64,000 nucleotides of DNA from Brumimicrobium mesophilum. GTDB taxonomy: Bacteria > Bacteroidota > Bacteroidia > Flavobacteriales_D > Crocinitomicaceae. The notes beneath the pieces were generated by a model that worked only from the letters and a program-made list of their open reading frames with translations, was not told the origin of the DNA and did not search any database. Where the stretch lies: NCBI RefSeq assembly GCF_003025005.1, contig NZ_PVSS01000005.1, positions 1-64,000 on the forward strand. Direction: 5' to 3'. Shown here one piece after another: positions 1 through 7,759 of the stretch (within the stretch, counting starts at the first letter, position 1; every line of letters begins with the position of its first letter). Made by a program: the position numbers and the translations under genes.

Positions 1-247
1 TTAACAAGGGTTTTTTGAATGTATTATTAATCTCTTTTTAACAAACTCCGTAACAACGTCATTACCCACGTATTAAATTCAAAATATTTTATTTAGGTCA
101 ATCCAATTATACAAGAATCACTTATATTAAGGCTGAAATAAAGGTCAATACTGTTAGATCAATTCATATAAAGCATTACTCAATCCGGTGATATAACCAT
201 ACACCAAGAGCTTGGTACAATCCAATTATATCAGACAATAACCATCA

Positions 248-463
248 TCATAAAACAACTACACTTATCTGCCCTTCTATTTCAATAATATCACCCTTTC
301 GGATTTTAGCCCTTTTACGCGTTTCGACCTCACCATCTCGAACAACAACACCGTCCTCAACAATCATCTTTGCGTGCCCACCTGTTTGTGCTATAGTTAG
401 CGCTTTTAAAAGTTGAATCAGTTCAATGTATTCTCCTTCCAAGTTAAATTCAATTGTTTCCAT
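248..463 (-). CDS. S4-domain RNA-binding protein (YbcJ-like)
   Basis: This 71-residue protein is made almost entirely of one S4 RNA-binding fold. The typical VxVxGxxETRKRxKIxxGD pattern is visible in residues about 38-60, and the length matches the stand-alone YbcJ-type family. Proteins of this type are thought to bind structured RNA, but their role is poorly defined. The ATG lies directly downstream of an AT-rich stretch with no Shine-Dalgarno sequence. It is the last minus-strand gene at this edge, and a terminator hairpin separates it from the transporter upstream, so it probably has its own promoter. Family assignment is firm; cellular role is inferred. Confidence 0.85.
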   Translation of the reverse strand: METIEFNLEGEYIELIQLLKALTIAQTGGHAKMIVEDGVVVRDGEVETRKRAKIRKGDIIEIEGQISVVVL

Positions 464-472
464 TTGTTATGA

Positions 473-508
473 TTTAAAAAATGCCGTTCCATAGTATTGG
501 AACGGCAT
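473..508 (-). terminator. Rho-independent terminator after the first peptide transporter
   Basis: Positions 481-491 and 498-508 form a perfect 11-bp stem (ATGCCGTTCCA) with a 6-nt loop. On the minus strand it is followed by TTTTTAAA. It lies between the transporter stop at 540 and the S4 gene start at 463, and should end transcription of the transporter. Confidence 0.8.
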
Positions 509-539
509 AATAAATTTAATTATTTTTATGAGATATAAA

Positions 540-2624
540 TTACTTTACTCCATGCATTAATTTCTTCAATATAGGATTAAGCACAGCAATAAGAATACCA
601 GCAACCACTGGTATAGCCGTAAAGATCAAAAAGAAAGTAGACAAACTATATTCCTCTTGAATTTGCTCAACCATCCCTCCTAAAGATGCTGCGGTTTTAT
701 TTCCAATTGCAATAGCTAAGTACCACATACCAAACATCAATGCTATCATTCTTGCTGGAACCAATTTACTTACGTAAGAAAGACCAACAGGAGATAAACA
801 GAGTTCTCCAATAGTATGGAATAAATAAGCCAGCACTAGCCAAACCATACTCACACGAACCATTCCAGCTTCTGCTCCTGCAGGAATGAAACTAGAACCA
901 TAAGCTAAAATAGCGAACCCAACTCCCACTAAAATTAATCCCAATGCATACTTCATTGCGGCAGAAGGGTTGTACTTACTTTCCCACCACTTAGAGAAGA
1001 AAGAAGCAAATGCAATAATAAAGAATGAATTCAAAATACTAAACCAAGAAACAGTGATTTCTACTTCATTATCTTTAATTTCAGTAACTTCACCGATAAC
1101 AATTTCTGAAGGCAAGCCTTTTTCAGAATAATTTATAGCAAGTTGATTTTGAGTTTGACCATCCAAGTATTGATACTTTCCTAGCTCTAAATGAGCTGCC
1201 ACAGTTTCACCCACCTTTAAATCGCTACTCGAAGAAATACTTAAAACCTGATCTTTAGCAACTTCACCCTCACCTAAAGGACGAGCATCAGAAACAGGAA
1301 CGAATTCTTTCACCACCTGTCCGTCAACTTCTGTTTCAACTTCAACCGCTTGATACGTTATATCGTATGATTTAGTTGAGAAATCTTGAACCAACATCCA
1401 AACAACTACACCCCAAACAAGAGCAAAGCACAAAGCAAGTGTGATATTACTTCCTGGAATTTTTTTGAAAGATCTTTTATTCAATAGATACAACACCCAA
1501 GTAATAATCATTAATGGAATAACAGTCAGTAATGTATTGACAATATTAAATATCAATGCAGAGTTCCCTGTAAGAACACGATCTGTATAGTCACGAGCGA
1601 AGATCACCATTGAAGTAGCTGCTTGCTCAAACGGAATAAAGAACAATACAGTAAAGAAGGCGAATATAATTACCGCTATCATTCTGTCTCTCACTACCTT
1701 TTCATATCGGATAATTCGAGTTATAATAAGGTATAAAAACAAAATAACACCTCCAATAATAATTACTAAATCACCAGACAATGTATCTCTTGACAAAAGG
1801 AATTCCTCAGGCAATAGATTAACCCCTCCAATTTTTGAAACTGGATCATTAATTAAGTATAATAGACCGATTATAGCAGTAACAACAATTAATATTTTAT
1901 CAATCATTGTGAATTTATTCTCTTTGTAGTCTTTTACCTCAATAGCTTTTTCTTCTTTCGTTTGACGAATAGGCTTACCTCCTATTTTACCAAACAACGG
2001 TTTCGCCAGCAAGAATTGAATTGTACCGAATAACATAAACACACCCGCTAAACCGAATCCCCAAGACCAGCCAACACGTTCTGCTAGGTAACCACAAAGC
2101 ATCATTCCGAAAAATGCACCAGCATTAACTCCCATATAGAAAATTGTATAAGCCCCATCTTTCTTTTCGGGCAAATAGGTATACATTTCGGAAATAATGG
2201 ATGTAATATTTGGTTTAAAGAAACCTGTTCCCAGTACTAGAAGTGCAAGTCCCATATACAATGAGAATTCGGTTTCTAATGCCATTGAGGCATGTCCTAG
2301 GGTCATGATCACACAACCAATAAGAACTGCGACACGATAACCGGTGAATTTATCAGCAATAACACCACCTAAAATTGGCGTTAGGTAAAGTAAACCAGCA
2401 TAAGTACCAAAAAGGGCACCTGCATTCTCTGCCGTCCATTCCCAACCTGGATTACTCCCAATAACCGCCATGGTAAGGAAGTTAATTAACAAGACTCTCA
2501 TTCCGTAGAAAGAGAATCGTTCCCACATTTCTGTAAAGAAAAGAACGAACAACCCTGCTGGGTGACCTAAAACTTTACTTTTAAAGAACTCATCATGTTG
2601 AGATCTATCAACTGCTTCTGCCAT
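540..2624 (-). CDS. POT/PTR family proton-coupled peptide transporter
   Basis: This 694-residue MFS membrane protein belongs to the proton-dependent oligopeptide transporter family (di/tripeptide uptake, inner membrane). The N-terminal EMWERFSFYG motif (residues 32-41) is the ExxERFxYY proton-coupling signature. GGVIADKFTG follows in the next helix pair, and FYMGVNAGAFFG and PFEQA match further POT motifs. It is longer than typical bacterial members (about 500 residues) because of a soluble insertion at about residues 418-525 between C-terminal helices. A second POT gene lies 15 bp upstream on the same strand, so the two may be cotranscribed. Substrate specificity cannot be read from sequence. 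Confidence 0.93.
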   Translation of the reverse strand: MAEAVDRSQHDEFFKSKVLGHPAGLFVLFFTEMWERFSFYGMRVLLINFLTMAVIGSNPGWEWTAENAGALFGTYAGLLYLTPILGGVIADKFTGYRVAVLIGCVIMTLGHASMALETEFSLYMGLALLVLGTGFFKPNITSIISEMYTYLPEKKDGAYTIFYMGVNAGAFFGMMLCGYLAERVGWSWGFGLAGVFMLFGTIQFLLAKPLFGKIGGKPIRQTKEEKAIEVKDYKENKFTMIDKILIVVTAIIGLLYLINDPVSKIGGVNLLPEEFLLSRDTLSGDLVIIIGGVILFLYLIITRIIRYEKVVRDRMIAVIIFAFFTVLFFIPFEQAATSMVIFARDYTDRVLTGNSALIFNIVNTLLTVIPLMIITWVLYLLNKRSFKKIPGSNITLALCFALVWGVVVWMLVQDFSTKSYDITYQAVEVETEVDGQVVKEFVPVSDARPLGEGEVAKDQVLSISSSSDLKVGETVAAHLELGKYQYLDGQTQNQLAINYSEKGLPSEIVIGEVTEIKDNEVEITVSWFSILNSFFIIAFASFFSKWWESKYNPSAAMKYALGLILVGVGFAILAYGSSFIPAGAEAGMVRVSMVWLVLAYLFHTIGELCLSPVGLSYVSKLVPARMIALMFGMWYLAIAIGNKTAASLGGMVEQIQEEYSLSTFFLIFTAIPVVAGILIAVLNPILKKLMHGVK

Positions 2625-2639
2625 AATTGTAATTTGGAA

Positions 2640-4454
2640 TTAATTGTTAATATCAGTGTCGGCTATTTCGTAACCCTCTTGTTCAAGCTTTTCTACCTCT
2701 TTATCTTCAGCACCATGTGTTAACTTCTTCAACCTCTTGATTAAAAGTATTAACAACAAACCGAAACTAACGGTAAAAATAGTAAGCCACATGAAAGTGT
2801 TATATTCTTGCTCGTTCTGTTCTTCTTCTAAAACAAAGGAGACACCATAATTCTTACCATCGCCTTTATTCTCTATTTCTTTAGCGAAATCAGAATCTTT
2901 TTCAAAAACAAGTCTCGCGTGATAAGGGTTCCCTTCGGTTGCATCATTATCGGCCAAAACACTCTTTAATTCTTCTTTTCTCTTTTCATTTAATTCAAAA
3001 ATAGAATTCAATTCTCTTGTACCTTCAAATTCAGTAAATTGAATCACATCTCCATCCAAGAAAACATTACTTTTAATTTCAAAATTCTTGTCTTCATTAA
3101 TTGGAAAATCAATTACCTCAACAACTTTATTTTCCTGATTTTTAACTTTCATCGTATCCATCTCCATGAAAGGAATCAACTGCTCCTTTTCATAAACAAC
3201 TTCACCTGCATAAGGGGTTAATTGAGAAGATTCACCAATACTTCCAGCTAATTTATTCCCAAAACCTGTTGCAGCGAAATAAATTCCCATCATGATAGAT
3301 GCATATTTTAAAGGAGCTAATTTAGTAATGAATGAAAGCGAAACTGGTGAGGTTGAAAGTTCTCCAATTGTATGAAATAAATATGCTAAGAAAATCCAGA
3401 ACATTGCTGCTTTACCGAAAGTTTCTGAACTTGCTTCTTTAGATGCAAACATCATAAACACATATCCAAGTCCCATAATGATTGTACCTACAGCCATTTT
3501 GAAAAGAGATGACGATTCACGTCCTTTTTTCTTCCACCATACCCAGAATCCTCCGATTACTGTTCCAAAAATGATTATATATCCTGCATTTAATGATTGA
3601 AAAACAGCAGCTGGAATTTCTTGCATCCAACTTAAACCGATATTTCTATCAATTTTCATGTCCGTATATAAGTTCATTAATCCTCCAGCTTGCTCGAAAG
3701 CTCCCCAGAAAACAATTACAATTAGGAAGGATATTAAAAGAACAATGATTCTGTCTTTTTCAATTTTAGATAATGGACGTTTTGCTGCTTCCTTTTCAGC
3801 TGCACTAACTTTGCTACCACCACTAAATTCACCTACACCTACTAAGTATTTTTGTCCCCAAATATAAACTGCTTGACCTAATAACATACCAATACCAGCT
3901 AAACCGAAACCATAATGCCAGCCATAGTAATATGCTATCAATCCAACTGTTATACTCGCCAAGAAAGCACCAATATTAATTCCAATATAAAAAATTGTAA
4001 ATCCACTATCTCTTCTGATGTCTCCTTCTTCGTAAAGACCACCAACCATTGTTGAAATATTAGGTTTTAAACCACCTACTCCTAAAATAATTAGTGCTAA
4101 ACCTGTAAAAAATGCCCAATCTTGAGGAATAGCGAGTACTCCATGTCCAATACATAAAAGAATTCCTCCATACATCACCGTTCTTTTTTGACCTAAGAAC
4201 TTATCGGCAATCCATCCACCAGGAATTGAAGCTACATAAACAAACATTGTGTACCATCCATACAACCAGATTGCATCTTTACTGCTCCATCCCAAACCTG
4301 GATCTGCAGCTGTTGCAGAAGCTGCTATATATAAGGTAAGAATTCCACGCATTCCATAGTAGGAAAAGCGTTCCCACATTTCAGTAAAAAATAAAATGAA
4401 CAACCCCATCGGGTGTCCCATAAACTCTTTTTTAACACTTGAATCTAAACTCAT
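2640..4454 (-). CDS. POT/PTR family proton-coupled peptide transporter
   Basis: This is a 604-residue paralogue of the downstream transporter. EMWERFSYYG (residues 25-34) is the POT proton-coupling motif, GGWIADKFLG and FYIGINIGAFL follow, and AFEQAGG is the helix-7-type motif. An acidic soluble insertion occupies about residues 410-550, just before the last predicted helix. I chose the ATG at 4454 because the open frame upstream adds 34 basic, non-conserved residues, whereas from 4454 the protein lines up with the start of its neighbour. The insertion does not resemble that of the neighbour, so the pair may differ in substrate or partner. Family call is firm. Confidence 0.92.
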   Translation of the reverse strand: MSLDSSVKKEFMGHPMGLFILFFTEMWERFSYYGMRGILTLYIAASATAADPGLGWSSKDAIWLYGWYTMFVYVASIPGGWIADKFLGQKRTVMYGGILLCIGHGVLAIPQDWAFFTGLALIILGVGGLKPNISTMVGGLYEEGDIRRDSGFTIFYIGINIGAFLASITVGLIAYYYGWHYGFGLAGIGMLLGQAVYIWGQKYLVGVGEFSGGSKVSAAEKEAAKRPLSKIEKDRIIVLLISFLIVIVFWGAFEQAGGLMNLYTDMKIDRNIGLSWMQEIPAAVFQSLNAGYIIIFGTVIGGFWVWWKKKGRESSSLFKMAVGTIIMGLGYVFMMFASKEASSETFGKAAMFWIFLAYLFHTIGELSTSPVSLSFITKLAPLKYASIMMGIYFAATGFGNKLAGSIGESSQLTPYAGEVVYEKEQLIPFMEMDTMKVKNQENKVVEVIDFPINEDKNFEIKSNVFLDGDVIQFTEFEGTRELNSIFELNEKRKEELKSVLADNDATEGNPYHARLVFEKDSDFAKEIENKGDGKNYGVSFVLEEEQNEQEYNTFMWLTIFTVSFGLLLILLIKRLKKLTHGAEDKEVEKLEQEGYEIADTDINN

Positions 4455-4749
4455 ACTTTTTTCGTTGGTATTTTGGTTGGTGAAAATAAATAAAATTATT
4501 GAGCTCAACCTAAAATCTGTTAATTTAAGTTTAAAGTACAAGGTTTTTCGCTTCAAAAACGAAAATTAGTGTTTCAGATGATATATAAGGACAAAATTTG
4601 AAGATGTTTATCAAAACAGTTACATTTTTTGATCATTAAATTTTACAGAAACTTCAAGCTTATCAAATCCTTGCTTTTGATCAAAAAAACACCCAATTTT
4701 CATCAAACTCATTAATTATTCTAATTTTACACTATAAAATTAAATAAAT

Positions 4750-6633
4750 ATGATTAAAAAGCTTTTTCCTGTCATGGCTGTACTTGCCTTATTTTCTTGC
4801 AACTCAGAAATAAAAAAAGAAAACCATGAAGTAGAAATCGAAACTCCTAAAGTCGAAGTAATAAATCACAGTTACAGTAAATTGGAAGAGGTCAAAACTA
4901 TTCGTCTAAACCTCGAGTTGTCATTAGACGTTGACAATAGAGTAATTGACGGTGTTGCTCGTCACCACATGAAAAACTTAGGTTTCGAAAAAGCTTACTT
5001 TGACATTAAGGATATTGATATCAAAAAAGTAACTCTAGGAAAATCAAATAATGAAATTCAAACGAATTTTGAAATAGGAGATTACGACTCCTTATTAGGA
5101 GCTCCTTTAACAGTGGATTTAAGTAAAACCGATTCACTTATTAATATTTATTACTCCACTTCTCCTGATTCGGAAGCATTAGGTTGGTTATCTCCTGAAT
5201 TAACCGGAAGCGGAAAACACCCATTTTTATACACACAAGGTCAGGCGATTTTAACAAGAACTTGGATTCCTATTCAAGACACTCCGGAAAATAGAATCAC
5301 CTATTCTGCAACCGTTGAAGCCCCAGAAGGAATGTTACCATTAATGAGTGCAACTAATCCGACAGAATTAAATGAATCTGGAGTTTATCAATTCGAAATG
5401 GAGCAACCTATTCCATGTTATTTACTGGCATTGACAGTTGGAGAATTAGAATACAGAAGGTTAAGCGAGAACAGCGGAGTTTATGCAGAACCTCACATGA
5501 TTGATGCTGCGGAAAAAGAATTTAAGGATATTCCAAAAATGATTGATGCAGCAGAAGGACTTTATGGAAAATATTCATGGGATGTCTACGATGTTCTTGT
5601 ACTGCCGTATTCATTCCCGTTTGGAGGAATGGAAAACCCAAGATTAACTTTCCTTACGCCAACTTTAATTGCTGGTGATGGAAGTTTAGTGAGTACAGTT
5701 GCTCACGAATTAGCGCATTCATGGTCTGGAAATTTAGTAACCAACGCATCGTGGGATGACTTTTGGCTGAATGAGGGATTCACAGTTTATTTTGAAAACA
5801 GAATAATGCGTGAAGTTTACGGGGATGAAGTTGCAGAAATGTTATCAATTATTGAATTCCAAGAATTACAGAACACAATAGATGACATGAATTCTAAAGG
5901 AGAAAACCTGGACACTCACCTGAAATTAGATCTAGATAATAGAAATCCTGATGATGGAATGACTGATATTGCTTATGTAAAAGGTGCTTTTTTCCTAAAA
6001 ACAATAGAACGAGAAGTAGGAAAGGAAAAATTTGATGAATTTATCAACGCTTATTTTAATGAATACAAATTCAAAACTTTAACAACAGAAGATTTCATTG
6101 AATACTTAAACTCAAATCTATTAACACCTAATGACATTACTTTCAACACAGAAGAGTGGATTTATGGAGCTGGAATTCCTGACAACGTCGTTAAAATAGA
6201 GTCAAAAAGATTAACAATCGTTCAAGATTTAGCCAATAAGTTTAAAACAGGAGAGCCTCTTCCTAAGGATTTAAAAAGGCAAGATAAAACAACACAAGAG
6301 TGGATGGCATTCATCAGAGCATTTGACGGAGAACTTTCGAAGGAAAAAATGATGGAGATTGATAAACAATTGAATTTCAAAAATAGCGGTAATTCAGAAA
6401 TCATGTCTGAATGGTTTGTACTTGGAATTAAAAACGATTACAAGGAGATTCGTCCAGAAATGAAGGCTTTTTTAGTCCAAGTAGGAAGAAGGAAATATTT
6501 AGAACCTCTGTATACAACTTTAGCTGATTCAGAAGAAACTTTGGATTGGGCAAAAGAAGTGTATAAAGATGCGAGACCAAATTATCACGCGATTTCATTT
6601 AACACTGTGGATGAGATTTTAGGGATGAAATAG
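4750..6633 (+). CDS. M1-family aminopeptidase lipoprotein (leukotriene-A4-hydrolase type)
   Basis: This 627-residue zinc metallopeptidase removes N-terminal residues from peptides. The exopeptidase motif GGMEN is at residues 292-296, the zinc-binding HELAH at 319-323, and the third ligand in NEGF (E342). The flanking SWSGNLVTN and WLNEG sequence is very close to leukotriene-A4 hydrolase/aminopeptidase B enzymes, and the C-terminal third fits their helical domain. A lipoprotein signal ends at LFSC (C17), so it is exported and membrane-anchored. It is divergent from two peptide transporters, which suggests a peptide-degradation role (inference). A terminator follows at 6665. Confidence 0.93.
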   Translation: MIKKLFPVMAVLALFSCNSEIKKENHEVEIETPKVEVINHSYSKLEEVKTIRLNLELSLDVDNRVIDGVARHHMKNLGFEKAYFDIKDIDIKKVTLGKSNNEIQTNFEIGDYDSLLGAPLTVDLSKTDSLINIYYSTSPDSEALGWLSPELTGSGKHPFLYTQGQAILTRTWIPIQDTPENRITYSATVEAPEGMLPLMSATNPTELNESGVYQFEMEQPIPCYLLALTVGELEYRRLSENSGVYAEPHMIDAAEKEFKDIPKMIDAAEGLYGKYSWDVYDVLVLPYSFPFGGMENPRLTFLTPTLIAGDGSLVSTVAHELAHSWSGNLVTNASWDDFWLNEGFTVYFENRIMREVYGDEVAEMLSIIEFQELQNTIDDMNSKGENLDTHLKLDLDNRNPDDGMTDIAYVKGAFFLKTIEREVGKEKFDEFINAYFNEYKFKTLTTEDFIEYLNSNLLTPNDITFNTEEWIYGAGIPDNVVKIESKRLTIVQDLANKFKTGEPLPKDLKRQDKTTQEWMAFIRAFDGELSKEKMMEIDKQLNFKNSGNSEIMSEWFVLGIKNDYKEIRPEMKAFLVQVGRRKYLEPLYTTLADSEETLDWAKEVYKDARPNYHAISFNTVDEILGMK

Positions 6634-6664
6634 ATTTTGACTTTTAGTTTACAATATTGAAATT

Positions 6665-6696
6665 AGCCTATCTTTTAAAGATGGGCTTTTTTTTTT
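6665..6696 (+). terminator. Rho-independent terminator after the M1 peptidase
   Basis: AGCCTATCTTT pairs with AAAGATGGGCT (one G-U pair), followed by about ten T residues. It ends the plus-strand peptidase gene. The opposite-strand thioredoxin-like gene ends at 6718, so the site may also work for convergent transcription. Confidence 0.8.
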
Positions 6697-6717
6697 AAAA
6701 TGCCATCCGAAATTCGT

Positions 6718-7206
6718 TCACTCCTGAGAACCATTTGAATTCAGGCCTTCTGAGGAAACAACCAAATTCAACATCTCCAAAAAATCTTCTCTATTTATAA
6801 AACTATTGTTTTTGTAAATCACATTATTTCTAATCATAATTACCGTACTTGGAAAACTAATAGTTTCATTTTTTTTGGCTAACTCCATTGCCAACTGATG
6901 TTTTCCTTCATCAATTCCGGTGGCTTCATAAACATAACGCTTCCCTTTGTAAACTATGTCTTCTTTACTTTCGGCATCTAGAATAATCAAATAATAATTC
7001 TCATTTAACTCTTTTAAAACTGCTTCACTTTTCAACACCTTATTTTCCATCGCTAGGCATATCGAACACCAATCTGTATTGATAAAAAACACCACAGGAC
7101 GTTCTTCAACATATTGCAAACTATCTAAATCGTTTGCAGAATAATGATTCAGTTGTGCCATTAAAGAAAATGGTATTAAGATAAGTAAAGCAATCCAGTT
7201 TTTCAT
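6718..7206 (-). CDS. Periplasmic thioredoxin-like protein
   Basis: This 162-residue protein has a cleavable signal peptide (residues 1-17, ending FSLMAQ) and a thioredoxin fold with the redox pair W46-C47-S48-I49-C50. Later FPSTVIMIRN matches the cis-proline segment of the fold (SFPST). The N-terminal half resembles thioredoxin/DUF255-like proteins that act in the periplasm as disulfide reductases or isomerases. It is the first minus-strand gene downstream of a TonB-dependent receptor whose plug carries a CxxC pair, but the 550-bp gap with repeats argues against one transcript. Partner and substrate are unknown. Confidence 0.8.
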   Translation of the reverse strand: MKNWIALLILIPFSLMAQLNHYSANDLDSLQYVEERPVVFFINTDWCSICLAMENKVLKSEAVLKELNENYYLIILDAESKEDIVYKGKRYVYEATGIDEGKHQLAMELAKKNETISFPSTVIMIRNNVIYKNNSFINREDFLEMLNLVVSSEGLNSNGSQE

Positions 7207-7350
7207 TTTTCTATTTATTCATCGTTGTATTGGAATCAATCCAACATTTCTTCGCTCAATCATTAATTACAGCATTCTAACAAGCCTTACAGCAAGAATT
7301 AGCTTCTTTTCTTTTTCGCATTATTCATTCTTGTCTATTTTTATTTGAAT

Positions 7351-7377
7351 TCATGAGCTTCCTTCGGTCGGTTGCTC
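7351..7377 (+). repeat. Short dispersed repeat, copy 1 (CATGAGCTTCCTTCG type)
   Basis: The sequence TCATGAGCTTCCTTCGG matches copies at 7444-7471 and 61632-61659 that also share GCTGCGGTTCTTG. This copy diverges after CCTTCGG. Function unknown. Confidence 0.5.
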
Positions 7378-7443
7378 CAAAAAGAAACAAAAAGATCTAG
7401 CGCCTGATATTTTTTATTCAAGCTTTTATATTTTCAATTGTTT

Positions 7444-7471
7444 TCATGAGCTTGCTGCGCTGCGGTTCTTG
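7444..7471 (+). repeat. Short dispersed repeat, copy 2
   Basis: TCATGAGCTTGCTGCGCTGC, followed by GGTTCTTG, matches the copy at 61632-61659 except around the CTGC/CCTT hexamer. It lies just before the hairpin at 7484-7547. Confidence 0.5.
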
Positions 7472-7483
7472 TCTCTACTCCTA

Positions 7484-7547
7484 AAAGTCGATAATGTCGG
7501 TGATCTCTTCCGCAAGCTCCAGAGCTTACGCCGTTATTAGCGACTTT
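7484..7547. repeat. Long imperfect hairpin
   Basis: The outer arms AAAGTCGATAATG and the complement of TTATTAGCGACTTT pair with few mismatches. The centre AAGCTC-CA-GAGCTT (7514-7527) is a perfect stem. It could be a repeat unit or a transcription end, and it contains no reading frame. Confidence 0.5.
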
Positions 7548-7759
7548 CAGCACGCTACACCTTCAAAAAAACATAAAGCGCGTCCGAATCAACTTACATT
7601 TTACTTTACAACAGATTGCATTAGAATTCTTATTTAAATTATGAGCTTAGTACAATACAAACTCAGAACTCTATCTATATGACTCATTTTAAATTAATTA
7701 ATTACATCATTACATAGTCGATTTTAAGGTATAATGAGATTTAAATGAGTAACCCTTTA

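Larger units (their letters stand above)
7207..7759. other. Repeat-rich intergenic gap, no gene seen
   Basis: No reading frame in this 553-bp stretch looks like a gene. It holds two copies of a short CATGAGCTTnCTnCG repeat (7351-7377 and 7444-7471), a long imperfect hairpin (7484-7547), and otherwise AT-rich DNA. It separates the thioredoxin-like gene from the TonB receptor. Confidence 0.6.

Noticed and set aside
1-247. Left-end region as part of a gene
   Set aside because: No frame without early stops was found on either strand; only AT-rich spacer.
7378-7480. Possible coding remnant between the repeats
   Set aside because: Translation in all frames is interrupted and matches no family I know.
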